64,000 bases of DNA from an uncultured Dorea sp. (GCA_947652615.1 CANTDX010000009.1:1-64000); one strand, 5' to 3'; counted from the stretch's first letter, positions 52,701 through 61,066 are shown. Notes: a model not told the origin generated them from the sequence alone. Made by a program: numbers and translations.

Positions 52701-55108
52701 TGATAGAAATATACCTCCGATACCGAGATCGTCCCGGATGCAACATAACGTGCAAGACCAAACTGAAGCTTCTTAGCCTTGATCGGCTCCGGGAGCTTAA
52801 TCAGATAATAAGGCCTGTTCTCCGAATCCACCTTCCTCTGGATTCCCATCCTTGGAAGCATATGGACGCTGCCGCCCTCATCCCAATATCTGACCTGTAC
52901 ATAGCCATAATTCGGACTCTGCGGCGTTACCTCCTGGAGCGCGATCCGGTCAAGCTCATAGGCCTGGTCAAACTCATATATAAAACCATGATTCATTGTC
53001 AGCGTATTAAAACCGCCGCCGTCCCAGGTATTAAAAACATAATGAGAAGCCGCACTGTTATCCACCGTTCCCCATGCGGTTCCGGCTCCCGTATCTAGCG
53101 GGCTGTCCAGCATCTCACCCGTCCTGATCACGGCACTGACGATATGCTCGCTCACCTTGCCTTCTTCTGACACGTTGATCAGCTTATACCTCGGCATCTT
53201 CGCCGGATTCTGATCCGTAGTTTCCGCCTTGGAGATCAGGGACGGCTTACTCTCTCCCAGATCATTCACACCTGTCACATAGACTTCATAGCCCGTCCGA
53301 TCCTTCAGATCCGGAATCGTATAACTGCTGGCGGTAATTCCTTCCGCCTTCGTATATTCCTTCGTTCCGGTTTCTCTGTAGTACACATTAAAGGAATCCG
53401 TATCCTCCATCTTCTTCCAGGATACGTCTATCGCACGGTATCTTCCCACAGCCTGCACATAATCCGGGGCATCCGGCACCTTATCCACCTTGGGAACTAC
53501 CACGATCGGTTCGCTGTACCCGCTTCTCCATGCGCCGTTCACCGACTGTACACGGACCTTATATTCCTTACCGTTGACAAGCTTCTCCTGCTTAAAGGAG
53601 CTGACGCTTAAGCTGTTGCCCTTCGCGGCGATCACTTCCTGCTCCTTGTCCTCATTCTCAATCTGCACTTCATAACTGGTAACGTTCACGCACGGATTCC
53701 AGGTCAGGGTGAACTTCTTATTCCCCGCTTGCGAAGTAAGTCCCTCCGGGATATCTCTCTGAGGATCCGGTATCCGCTTCTCCATATCATTCACGAATTC
53801 CACCTTGGCAATCTCCGCAAGGTTGTTATTCTTCTCCATACCCGTGATCTTGATGGTAACCTTCTTCACCGCCACCTGGCTGCCAAGATTGATGATGATC
53901 TTGCCGTACCCGTCCTGGGTCACGGTTACTTCGCTTGCCACAAGTAACGGTTCAATCCCCTTTGGCGTCACCGGCACCGTGATCGTGTGGTCCGTCTTGA
54001 TTAGACTGCCGTCCTCACCTTCCACCTCTTCCGTATATGTAATATCAATCGAAGCGGTATGGATCGGATTCCCCTCCTTCGAGTCGATCACGATCCCCCC
54101 CGTCCTGAAGGTCTCACCCTTTGTAATGTCAAACTCCATGGTCACCGGGGTATTCTCGGAGATCTCCGCTCCGTCTTCCCGCGTCAGGGTTACGGCTCCC
54201 TCGCCTCTGGACAGGCTCGCAAGAGATCCCTTCACAAGCGTCTTATCGCCTGTGCTCTGGCTGATCATGGATGACGGCACATGCTCCTCAAGCCACGACA
54301 CCGTATCCTGGGTCACCTTATACCCTTGTGCGAAATAATCCAGATCCGTAAGGTCAAGCCTGCCGTCCCTGTTAAGATCCGCCAGCGGATGATCCTTCGC
54401 TTCTTCTCCTGTATCGATCAGGTTGACAAGCAGCGTCTCGTCTTCCTCTGTAATGACTCCGTCACCGGTCACATCCCCGATCAGGAGCACTCCCGGATGC
54501 TTCTCTCCCAACGCATATACATAATCATTGCTGCTGTAGAATCCCGTTGCAAGATTCACCTTATATGTCCAGCCTTCTACCTGGATCTGCTGTCTGTAAT
54601 CGGCAAATCCCGGGGCTGATACCTTAAGCTCATAGAGTCCCTGTACCAGATGATCGAATGTAACGCCGTCCTGTACTTCCCGTACTCCTTCTGACGGCAA
54701 TGTAATCTCCTTTTTCCCAGACTGGACTCCCTGTCCGCTCAGTGTGACCGTGAATGTCACAGGCTTCTCCCACTCTAATGTCTGAGCGATATAGACGTCT
54801 ATCTGCCCCTTGTCCATGTCAGCTTCTTCTTCGCCCTCTTCGCTGGCAAGGCTGATCTCCGTCTCTCCCCCTGTCGGTTCTCTCCCATCCAACGGCTGAC
54901 TCTCTAAGGCTGACTCTCCCGTCCCCTCCTGTTCTTCTCCTTCTATATTCTGCTGATCATCGGACCCCGCTGATTTCGTCTGCAGCTGGTTTGCCGCCGA
55001 ACCGTCACCCTGTGTCTGGCCACCAGGCTCTAATCCCGTCGCGTAGATATTCATACACGGCGCAAGAATCAATACCGCTGCCAGCAGATATGAAACAATC
55101 CGCTTCAT
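49778..55108 (-). CDS. Secreted M60-family metallopeptidase with dockerin-like module
   Basis: A 1776-residue exoprotein. Order of parts from the ATG at 55108: signal peptide; acidic linker (35-100); Ig-like domain; dockerin-like pair of Ca-binding repeats (about 209-262: GDVTGDGVITEEDE and ADLNRDGRLDLTDLDYF); two fibronectin III domains (about 455-640); a discoidin-like lectin domain; the M60 catalytic domain with zinc motif HEIGH at 1180-1184 and the second Glu at 1195; and a C-terminal discoidin-like region. M60 proteases cleave O-glycoproteins such as mucin. There is no LPXTG or membrane anchor at the C-terminus, so attachment may come through the dockerin to the cohesin-like protein encoded next. 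Confidence 0.88.
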   Translation of the reverse strand: MKRIVSYLLAAVLILAPCMNIYATGLEPGGQTQGDGSAANQLQTKSAGSDDQQNIEGEEQEGTGESALESQPLDGREPTGGETEISLASEEGEEEADMDKGQIDVYIAQTLEWEKPVTFTVTLSGQGVQSGKKEITLPSEGVREVQDGVTFDHLVQGLYELKVSAPGFADYRQQIQVEGWTYKVNLATGFYSSNDYVYALGEKHPGVLLIGDVTGDGVITEEDETLLVNLIDTGEEAKDHPLADLNRDGRLDLTDLDYFAQGYKVTQDTVSWLEEHVPSSMISQSTGDKTLVKGSLASLSRGEGAVTLTREDGAEISENTPVTMEFDITKGETFRTGGIVIDSKEGNPIHTASIDITYTEEVEGEDGSLIKTDHTITVPVTPKGIEPLLVASEVTVTQDGYGKIIINLGSQVAVKKVTIKITGMEKNNNLAEIAKVEFVNDMEKRIPDPQRDIPEGLTSQAGNKKFTLTWNPCVNVTSYEVQIENEDKEQEVIAAKGNSLSVSSFKQEKLVNGKEYKVRVQSVNGAWRSGYSEPIVVVPKVDKVPDAPDYVQAVGRYRAIDVSWKKMEDTDSFNVYYRETGTKEYTKAEGITASSYTIPDLKDRTGYEVYVTGVNDLGESKPSLISKAETTDQNPAKMPRYKLINVSEEGKVSEHIVSAVIRTGEMLDSPLDTGAGTAWGTVDNSAASHYVFNTWDGGGFNTLTMNHGFIYEFDQAYELDRIALQEVTPQSPNYGYVQVRYWDEGGSVHMLPRMGIQRKVDSENRPYYLIKLPEPIKAKKLQFGLARYVASGTISVSEVYFYHYDSIERDIMALYEDDLHTVLRSDVDQAAIDALRKRINTPDPVSKEYHPDKEYLERELKTAEDILNSKQLTETVGIYNTITTRDVGRGFGGLNSWQPLGVTAAAGEEITVYVGHNTKKTGDTTNLQLVSTQYHSEASAMFKVVATLKIGRNDITIPKLWSVDAESGGALYVQYTGNSANDRYAVRVNGGVEVPRLDLYQVSDANTRLARAEEYITKLDAYVGSIQAKHDEVHKNSKLSSVQYEYRAPDCILGASDIMLDTMMLSLPAQQILAGTGDGSTQARAQKLVTSMDAMEGMMGLFYQHKGLNNNAPDAKDKIPVNHLNIRYQRMFAGAFMYASGNHIGIEWGSAPGMMGGIPVVSDESGKYKSGQYYGWGIAHEIGHCINQGTYAVAEITNNYFAVLAQARDDNQTVRFSYDKVFEKVTSGTKGRASNVFTQLGMYWQLHLAYDNGFNYKTYADYKTQLGSLFFARVDTYARTPAKAPAPGGVALTLTGDKDQDLMRLACGAAGKNILDFFIRWGMTPNQDTEIYAKQFPVETRAIYYVDDNSRVYRLGGGGSSLGTSGTAEAVGDGTTAVINASAANQVDITLSSKNINAADVQGYEIVRCTTSNGNVEKEVVGFATGSQFTDVITTMNNRVVTYEVTLIDKYLNRSAVKTLPSLKIKHQGEIDKTHWTVSTKDMTATNVAGAGQGNDDDPCGPVAEAPIMKAVDNKSDTVYTGTAGVNAEVLMEFNKPVTVAGLKYTVNSGNPIKDYSIYVKNEADGTWTEAAAGTFGATGTVYFAKEGTKNNIALYQTTAMKLAIKNQKGTEIAITELDVFGVTGDDVEFRNTQGGAAAIGRLANDYKYGQKDADVIPKGSIVFTGTYKGNSAYNVVLLYDQAGNIVGGKGTDGSLNAEQVVFTPKQETGPIQDTYDGTWIYWLPGNADLSSLKQVRAELYRVDNALTLEGQRLVSDTVFVTMPESLPNIELSGNN

Positions 55109-55148
55109 AACTTCTCTCCTTTCTTTATACACCCCTTTATAGAGACTC

Positions 55149-55212
55149 TTACCCTCTCTTAATAAGAGAGGGTAACTATAATCATTATATCTTCCGGGAA
55201 AGTTTTTTGCAA
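55149..55212 (-). promoter_or_regulatory. M60 operon promoter with perfect 27-bp dyad at the start site
   Basis: TTGCAA (55212-55207), 17-bp spacer and consensus TATAAT (55189-55184) predict a start near 55177. Immediately downstream, 55149-55175 is a perfect inverted repeat with 13-base arms (TTACCCTCTCTTA and complement) around one base. It can be a repressor operator, or a 5'-terminal mRNA hairpin that stabilises a long transcript. Confidence 0.8.
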
Positions 55213-55230
55213 TATATAATTCTGCGCAAT

Positions 55231-55569
55231 TTATTTTAGCATGTACTTTCCAAATGCCTTCTCCTCATCCACATGCACTTCCTTAAAGAACAGCACAAGC
55301 CACAGGATGCCCGACAGGATTGCCGGAATCTGCGAAGAAGTCAGAGCCGACAGGATTCCTCCCGCTCCTGACACTGCCGCCCACAGGGCGAACGCATTCC
55401 TCTGATCCCGGCTCATCCTCTCCTTGTCGTACCGCTCCCTCTGCTCCTTCGGCATAGTATTAAACCCGGCGATCAGCATCGCTCCCTTTCCCTTAAGCAC
55501 TGCAAAGAGAAGCGCCATCAGCCAGAAAAATATGCTCATACCCATACAAACCCTTGTCCACATATCCAT
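55231..55569 (-). CDS. DUF3784-type small membrane protein
   Basis: A 112-residue protein with three hydrophobic segments (8-35, 60-78, 82-95) and the GFNTMPKEQRERYDKERMSRDQRNAFAL loop typical of DUF3784. Function unknown. It begins 12 bp after the lipoprotein gene and is last of the five-gene unit with the Agr-type two-component system. Confidence 0.82.
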   Translation of the reverse strand: MDMWTRVCMGMSIFFWLMALLFAVLKGKGAMLIAGFNTMPKEQRERYDKERMSRDQRNAFALWAAVSGAGGILSALTSSQIPAILSGILWLVLFFKEVHVDEEKAFGKYMLK

Positions 55570-55581
55570 CTCTTCGCCTCC

Positions 55582-56016
55582 CTATTTAATATAGAAGCCG
55601 CCCACCTTCATATCCTCGTCGAATGATATGGTGAACTGTGCCTTGCGCTTCTCATACTGTGCCTTTACCACGGCAACCGCATATTCCTGCTCGGTATCCG
55701 GATCCTTGCCGCCGGTCACCGCCTCCTTGTCAAAGCTTTCGAATGCGCCCAGCTCCTCGATAATCGGCAATACCTGCGTCCTCACCGCGTCTTTATCAAG
55801 GGCGCTTTTCAGCATCGTATTCCATTCATCGTCCACCAGGGTATCCACCTCCCCATCGTTCAGGAGCCGGATCACCTCCTCTGCCTGCGACTTCACCTCT
55901 GCCTCATCGAATTGATCCGACAGCTTCTGCTCTCCTGCACATCCGGCCCCCACACCCGCAAGCATGCCTGCCAGCAGAAATACACCCATGATCCTCCTCA
56001 TTCTTCTCTTTCTCAT
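55582..56016 (-). CDS. Lipoprotein, DUF3887-like
   Basis: A 144-residue lipoprotein: basic start, hydrophobic signal and lipobox LAGVGAGC, then a small alpha/beta domain (residues 35-144) with a regular D/E pattern like DUF3887. It would be anchored to the outer face of the membrane. AAGGAGTGG precedes the ATG at 56016. It follows the kinase gene by 15 bp. Role unknown; a ligand-binding accessory of the kinase is conceivable. Confidence 0.75.
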   Translation of the reverse strand: MRKRRMRRIMGVFLLAGMLAGVGAGCAGEQKLSDQFDEAEVKSQAEEVIRLLNDGEVDTLVDDEWNTMLKSALDKDAVRTQVLPIIEELGAFESFDKEAVTGGKDPDTEQEYAVAVVKAQYEKRKAQFTISFDEDMKVGGFYIK

Positions 56017-56031
56017 AATATCCACTCCTTC

Positions 56032-57348
56032 TTATGCTTCGTGTATCACAGGTATCGTAATACTCACTCTGAATTCATCTCCTGCCGTCTCCGTCAGGAT
56101 CCCTCCGCCATATCTCTCCAGTGTATGACGCACATTCTCAAGTCCGACTCCCATATGCTCCCCTGTATCTCTCCGTTCCCGCTCCTGCAGCGGTTCTGTA
56201 CTGTTCCGAAGCTTCACCACCACAAAATCATGAAACATATCCATCCGTATCTTGATCCATCTCTCCCCTGCCGCATGCTCTGCCGCCTCCAGTGCATTAT
56301 CCAGAAGATTGGCGAATACCGTCGTGATATCCATATCCCTGATATGTGCAAGGCTGATCGGACCGATCCGGACATCCATCTCGATTCCTCTGCTCTTTGC
56401 CGCCTTCGCCTTGTCGTTTAAGATGATATTCAGCATCCGGTTGTCCGTATAATTCACGATCGTAAGCGAATCCAGCATCTCATGCATATCCTTCATATAA
56501 GCCTTCCCCTTCGCCGCGTCCTGCCCGCTCAGAGCCTCCATCGCCTGGAGATGGTTCCTCATATCATGAAGCATCTTACGGGAAGACTGATACTGCTGCT
56601 CCACCATCTCATAATACTGATACTGCAGTTCGCTTTGTTTCCTCCTGATCTTAAGCTCCGCCTCAAGCTTCTTATTCTTAGACTGGTAAGAGAATAGAAA
56701 CCAGATATAGACATTCATCACAACCAGGAAGAGGATATCCAGTATGATAAGAAATGCCCCGTATAGCTGCAGGAATACATTCCCTATGCAGATCAGGGAA
56801 AATATGATGAACATGCTCACGGCCGGAGGAAGGAACAATCCGGCAAACCGGATTCCTTTCACATCCTCGTATTTCTTACGGTTCAGAAGCACCGTCCATA
56901 TCCCTGTCAGAAGGATCTCCGTCAGCATCCTGACGATCAGCGTCACATTCATCAGATAGTAATCGAAGATAGCCGCTCCCCACCGAGAGGAGAAGTATCC
57001 CAGCACCAGATAACCGATAAAGATCTGGGCGACAAGCACCGTCACCGGATACAGGAAATAATAAAACCGATAGATTCTCCTGCGGTTATACAGACCGCAT
57101 CCTGCCGCCGCCGTCATCACGACCATGAAGACCGGCAGAGCCAGATTCGTATAACTGCTGTCACGAAAACCAAAAGTGATTCCCGCGAAGCCAACCCAAT
57201 ATAAGAGAAATGCCCCGAACCGGTATTCCTTCTTCGTAACTGTCTCCTGCTCTGCCAGGCTTAGGAAAAACCAGGTACACAGAGTAAGCACAACGGTCTC
57301 TGCCATCACGAGAATATTATACCACTTTGCTGATTCTGCCCAACTCAC
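56032..57348 (-). CDS. AgrC-like sensor histidine kinase (GHKL type)
   Basis: A 438-residue kinase with six or seven membrane helices (1-210) followed by a coiled region, an H-box in MLHDMRNHLQAM and a GHKL ATP-binding domain (N-box FANLLDNALEAA, G-box GVGLENVRHTLERYGG). This layout is that of AgrC/PlnB-type peptide-sensing kinases. The GTG start overlaps the regulator stop (GTGA). No peptide precursor (agrD-like) gene or AgrB was seen nearby. Confidence 0.9.
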   Translation of the reverse strand: MSWAESAKWYNILVMAETVVLTLCTWFFLSLAEQETVTKKEYRFGAFLLYWVGFAGITFGFRDSSYTNLALPVFMVVMTAAAGCGLYNRRRIYRFYYFLYPVTVLVAQIFIGYLVLGYFSSRWGAAIFDYYLMNVTLIVRMLTEILLTGIWTVLLNRKKYEDVKGIRFAGLFLPPAVSMFIIFSLICIGNVFLQLYGAFLIILDILFLVVMNVYIWFLFSYQSKNKKLEAELKIRRKQSELQYQYYEMVEQQYQSSRKMLHDMRNHLQAMEALSGQDAAKGKAYMKDMHEMLDSLTIVNYTDNRMLNIILNDKAKAAKSRGIEMDVRIGPISLAHIRDMDITTVFANLLDNALEAAEHAAGERWIKIRMDMFHDFVVVKLRNSTEPLQERERRDTGEHMGVGLENVRHTLERYGGGILTETAGDEFRVSITIPVIHEA

Positions 57349-58070
57349 ACGATCCTCCCTCCTGCCCCCTCTTGCAACCTGTCAGCCTGGTACCTCCCAA
57401 GCACGGCACGAAACTCTGAGGACCGCTTCTGAGACAGCGGAATCCGGTCTCCGTTCATCATGACAATATCATACCCCTGGATCGCTTTCACATGATACAG
57501 GTTGACGATAAAGCTCTTGTGCGGAGCAGCAAAACCATAGGGTTCAAGCCGTCTTAAGTATTCCGTTATCTTCCCGCGCACCAGGTATTCCCTGTGGGCA
57601 AGGACAAACCGAAGCTTCCGGCTCTGGTATTCCAGATAGAAGAGTTCCGATATCACGAACTCTTCTATCCCTTCCGTCGTCCGGACTCTAAGCGGAATCC
57701 CTCTTACCTCTTCCCCGCTGTAGAGAAGCGCCTCCTTCATCTGCCGGATGATCTCTTCCTTCTTCACAGGCTTTATCAGGAAGGCAAACGGATGCACCGC
57801 AAAGGAACGGCTCATGTAATCCTGATATCCCGTGACATAGATGATCTTCACCTTGCGGTCCGTCCTTCTGATCCGCTCCGCCACTTCGATCCCATTCCCT
57901 CCCGGCATATCAATATCCAGAAATAAAACGTCATATTCCCTGTAATTCCGAAGAAGGTCCGCTCCGCCTGCGAATTCCTCTGCCTGGCAATCCATTCCGG
58001 ATTCGGAAACAGCCTTTAGCAGGAACCGCCGCATCTTGATATCGTCGTCGCATATGGCTATCCGGTACAT
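57345..58070 (-). CDS. LytTR-family response regulator (AgrA-like)
   Basis: A 241-residue regulator: receiver domain (acidic ICDDD, phospho-Asp in LFLDIDMPG, Lys in LIKPVKK) and a LytTR DNA-binding domain (FLEYQSRKLRFVL, REYLVRGKITEYLRRLEPYGFAAPHKSFIVNLYHV). LytTR regulators bind direct repeats about 12 bp apart. It is coupled to the kinase and follows the PH-domain gene by 2 bp. Targets are not visible, but the M60 operon lies next door. Confidence 0.92.
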   Translation of the reverse strand: MYRIAICDDDIKMRRFLLKAVSESGMDCQAEEFAGGADLLRNYREYDVLFLDIDMPGGNGIEVAERIRRTDRKVKIIYVTGYQDYMSRSFAVHPFAFLIKPVKKEEIIRQMKEALLYSGEEVRGIPLRVRTTEGIEEFVISELFYLEYQSRKLRFVLAHREYLVRGKITEYLRRLEPYGFAAPHKSFIVNLYHVKAIQGYDIVMMNGDRIPLSQKRSSEFRAVLGRYQADRLQEGAGGRIV

Positions 58071-58072
58071 CT

Positions 58073-58498
58073 CTATCCTCTCCTTCCGATCCGGATCGCG
58101 GGATTGATCCGCTTCAATTCCCTGAACAGCAATTCCTTGTCACACACGGAGATCAATAGCGCCTGCTTTCTCCCCTTTATCATCACCCGGTCCAGTGACA
58201 ACGCCCCGGATGCAAGCGGATTATGCGTCTTATAGACTTCCGTGATCTCCCCGATCTCAACCGCCGTCTTACAGAAACCTAACACCACGATCAACCGTTC
58301 ATCCACGATCTCCACATAATTTCTCACCGCCATCGGCAGGATCACGATATTCCAGACAAGGAAGACAAACACCAGAATTGCCTGAAGGCCAATATCCCCG
58401 TCCTCCTCTGACGGTGCAAATAAACCGTATAAAAGCTGGATCTCCACTCCCGCGAACATCACCCAGAACCATACCGCTATCTTCCCTTTTATTCTCAT
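58073..58498 (-). CDS. Membrane protein with PH-like domain
   Basis: A 141-residue protein with two N-terminal membrane helices (about 7-25 and 40-60) and a C-terminal PH-like fold (VEIVDERLIVVLGFCKTAVEIGEITEVYKTHNPLASGALSLDRVMIKG). Related bacterial PH proteins are of unknown role. GGAGGAGG precedes the ATG at 58498. It is first in the five-gene unit. Confidence 0.75.
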   Translation of the reverse strand: MRIKGKIAVWFWVMFAGVEIQLLYGLFAPSEEDGDIGLQAILVFVFLVWNIVILPMAVRNYVEIVDERLIVVLGFCKTAVEIGEITEVYKTHNPLASGALSLDRVMIKGRKQALLISVCDKELLFRELKRINPAIRIGRRG

Positions 58499-58532
58499 CT
58501 TCTGCCTCCTCCGTGATAATATTCTTACCACA

Positions 58533-58560
58533 ATTATAAGCCTTTTTTCAGGAAGGACAA
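58533..58560 (-). promoter_or_regulatory. Promoter of the Agr-type two-component operon
   Basis: TTGTCC (58560-58555), 16-bp spacer, TATAAT (58538-58533) on the minus strand. Upstream, 58561-58674 is GC-rich with small inverted repeats (GGCATGC/GCATGC, CGGC-N4-GCCG) and no gene. Confidence 0.7.
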
Positions 58561-58674
58561 TAGGAGATTCCTGTAATATCGTTTCTGTGACCTAAGGTAA
58601 TCAAATATCCTCGCGGCAGCCGCCGAATGTGCATGCAGGCATGCCCGCTTGGTCCGTTATCCGCAGGTATAAAA

Positions 58675-58705
58675 GAGGTGTAAAGCCTTAAGACTTTACA
58701 CCCTC
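58675..58705 (-). terminator. Terminator of the MEMO/AMMECR1 operon
   Basis: Stem GAGGGTGTAAAG/CTTTACACCTC and TTTT on the minus strand, right at the stop codon of the gene at 58708. Confidence 0.85.
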
Positions 58706-58707
58706 TT

Positions 58708-60090
58708 TCAGAAATGCCGGATCACCTCGAACCTTTCTAACCTTACCTCTTCCTGTTCTTTGATCCCCGCCTTCTGCTTCGCGATCGCGATCTGTTCCTC
58801 AACCGTATCCACGCCATCCAGATTCGGGAGCAGCAATCCGCGGCGATATCCCTTCGTCACCACCACTCCGTACCGTCTCACATCCAACTGATCCGATGAT
58901 TCGATCTCCTCCGTATCTCCCAGCACATCCACACTGATGGACAGCGTATCCAGTTCCTTTGGCTCTATCGGAGAGAATCTCGGATCCTTAGAAGAAGCAC
59001 TGACCGCATTCTCAATGATCTCTTCCGCTATAGACCCGCGCACTGCCTGAATCGTGCCGATACATCCCCGAAGCCGCCCTTCCTTCTTGATCGAAACGAA
59101 CACTCCTGCCCTATTTTCATACATTTCTTTTGGAAGCCCTTCCGGTACCGCAATCCTTCTTCCGGTACGGACATATTCTTCGATCGTCCTTCGGGCAAGC
59201 TGTACATAAGCGTCTTCCTTCGCCCGCCGCTCCATGATCCTTCTCTTCTCCTTCTCCTCGTACCGGTCTTTCAGATTCCTTGTCAGATCCTTCCCGCAGA
59301 TCTCATAGGCACAGATGCCATAGCCAACGCCAAAAGGCCCCTCGTAGGATAGACGTTCTGCCCCAACGCCGGTTCTGTCCAAAGCTCCCGCCATCATGGT
59401 GAAGGAACGGTGTCCGCACTCCCCCGCCTTCTCGCAGAAATCCTCCGGGAATTCCAGAAGCTTCCCGAAATCTCCGCTGCCCATCACATCCATGATGCGC
59501 CGGTCGTATTCCGGTCCCTCTTCCTTATATCCGTACGGTCCCGCCGCCGAAAGCCTGTGGGACAGATCCCCGCTGGCGATCACCACCGTATTCCTTCCCA
59601 ATACCTCCGCCGTCTCCTTGATCCGCTGGCCCAGCTCATAATGCATCGTAAGCGCAAGTCCAGATAACCCGACCCTCACCAACTTATAACCTGTCCAATA
59701 TGGGTTCACGAAATAAAGCGGCACCATGGTTCCGTGATCCAGCCGCCTGTCACGCTCTCCCAAAGTTCCTGCGGGTATCTCGCCCGCCTCGGCAAGCTTC
59801 CCAAGATTCTCTGCAAATTCCGTATCATAGGTGACCTTCATCTCCACCTGACCTGCCCGAAACTGCCCGAAATCTCCCTTCCCACTCTTCCCCGGTGAGA
59901 TGTGGAAATAATCCGCATACATGATCTGATGCGGTGAGATCAACACGATCGTATCCGGCCGAAGAGCGCCGATCCTTCTCCCGACCTCATGATATGCGTC
60001 AATCGTATCCTGTATCTTCTTCTCCTCACCCCTGCCGATCTCCGGTATGATAAGCGGCGGGTGAGGCACCATAAATGCTCCTGTAATCAT
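58708..60090 (-). CDS. AmmeMemoRadiSam system fusion protein (MEMO-like B + AMMECR1-like A)
   Basis: A 460-residue fusion. Residues 1-265 are a LigB/MEMO-type domain (MVPHPPLIIPEIG, VLISPHQIMYADYF, VVIASGDLSHRL). Residues 290-460 are AMMECR1-like (DAYVQLARRTIEEYV, RAGVFVSIKKEGRLRGCIGTIQA, SASSKDPRFSPI). The pair often occurs with a radical SAM enzyme (AmrS), and here that gene lies 95 bp upstream. The human counterparts are Memo1 and AMMECR1. Reaction and substrate are unknown in any organism I know of. Confidence 0.92.
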   Translation of the reverse strand: MITGAFMVPHPPLIIPEIGRGEEKKIQDTIDAYHEVGRRIGALRPDTIVLISPHQIMYADYFHISPGKSGKGDFGQFRAGQVEMKVTYDTEFAENLGKLAEAGEIPAGTLGERDRRLDHGTMVPLYFVNPYWTGYKLVRVGLSGLALTMHYELGQRIKETAEVLGRNTVVIASGDLSHRLSAAGPYGYKEEGPEYDRRIMDVMGSGDFGKLLEFPEDFCEKAGECGHRSFTMMAGALDRTGVGAERLSYEGPFGVGYGICAYEICGKDLTRNLKDRYEEKEKRRIMERRAKEDAYVQLARRTIEEYVRTGRRIAVPEGLPKEMYENRAGVFVSIKKEGRLRGCIGTIQAVRGSIAEEIIENAVSASSKDPRFSPIEPKELDTLSISVDVLGDTEEIESSDQLDVRRYGVVVTKGYRRGLLLPNLDGVDTVEEQIAIAKQKAGIKEQEEVRLERFEVIRHF

Positions 60091-60185
60091 GGTATAATTC
60101 CTTTTCCTCTTGCTTTCTTTTTCATATCATACCACCTTTTCATATCTCTGTATAGATGATATCATACCTGGGAAATAAAAAATGA

Positions 60186-61055
60186 TCAGCAATTCCCCAC
60201 AAATACATGATCCAGATATTTTCCTGCTGTTTCTGCCAGACGGTATACCTGCCGCACATCCGTCGCCTGTCTGTCCGTCATGTGATATCTCGGAAAGAAA
60301 CGCGTAACATGAAGCGGGATCTTCTTTCCAACATTTTCCTCCACAGAAGCAATCCACATAGCTTCCTCCTCCATCTCCCCCGCATCATCATTCATCCCCG
60401 GGACGATCAGGGTCGTAAGCTCCACATGACAGTCTGTCGCAGCCCGTACAATAAACTCCTTAACCGTCTCAAGCTCCCCGCCCAATTCCCGGTAAGTATC
60501 CTTACGAAATGCCTTCAGGTCAATGTTCATGGCATCCATATAGGGAAGCAATTCCTCAAGCACCTCCCGCATGGCCGTCCCGTTGGTAACCATCACATTG
60601 ACCATGCCTGCCTCTTTGACAAGTTTTGCCGTATCACGCACATATTCCCATCCGACCAGAGGCTCATTATAGGTAAATGCGATCCCCACATTGCCTGCTT
60701 CTCTGCACTTTACTGCTTTCTCTGCCAATTCCTGCGGGGAGAGGTATATCATATCTGCCTGCCTCGTCAATCTAATACTTTCCCCGGACTGCCGCGCGGA
60801 CGCCATGGATATCTCATGATTCTGACAGAACGGACATCTCAGATTACAGCCAAAGCTTCCGACAGACAGGACCCGGCTCCCCGGCATAAAAAGCTTAAGC
60901 GGCTTCTTCTCAATCGGATCCAGCGCCATGGATGTGATCTGTCCATAATTCGCGCTGATGATCTTCCCGTCCTTATTCTGCCTCGCCCCGCAGATACCCG
61001 TCTGCCCGGATTGTAAACTGCACTGATGCATACATACTCTGCAAACTTCCTTCAT
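60186..61055 (-). CDS. amrS: AmmeMemoRadiSam system radical SAM enzyme
   Basis: A 289-residue radical SAM protein. N-terminal Cys set CRVCMHQC and GICGARQN, then the SAM-cluster motif GCNLRCPFCQNHEIS (CxxxCxxC). FTYNEPLVGWEYV and DAMNIDLKAFRKDTY match the PflA-like activase group. It uses S-adenosylmethionine to generate a radical. AAGGAGAGAG precedes the ATG. It sits 11 bp after a flavodoxin gene, a likely electron donor for the [4Fe-4S] cluster. Confidence 0.93.
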   Translation of the reverse strand: MKEVCRVCMHQCSLQSGQTGICGARQNKDGKIISANYGQITSMALDPIEKKPLKLFMPGSRVLSVGSFGCNLRCPFCQNHEISMASARQSGESIRLTRQADMIYLSPQELAEKAVKCREAGNVGIAFTYNEPLVGWEYVRDTAKLVKEAGMVNVMVTNGTAMREVLEELLPYMDAMNIDLKAFRKDTYRELGGELETVKEFIVRAATDCHVELTTLIVPGMNDDAGEMEEEAMWIASVEENVGKKIPLHVTRFFPRYHMTDRQATDVRQVYRLAETAGKYLDHVFVGNC

Positions 61056-61066
61056 ATACTCTCTCC

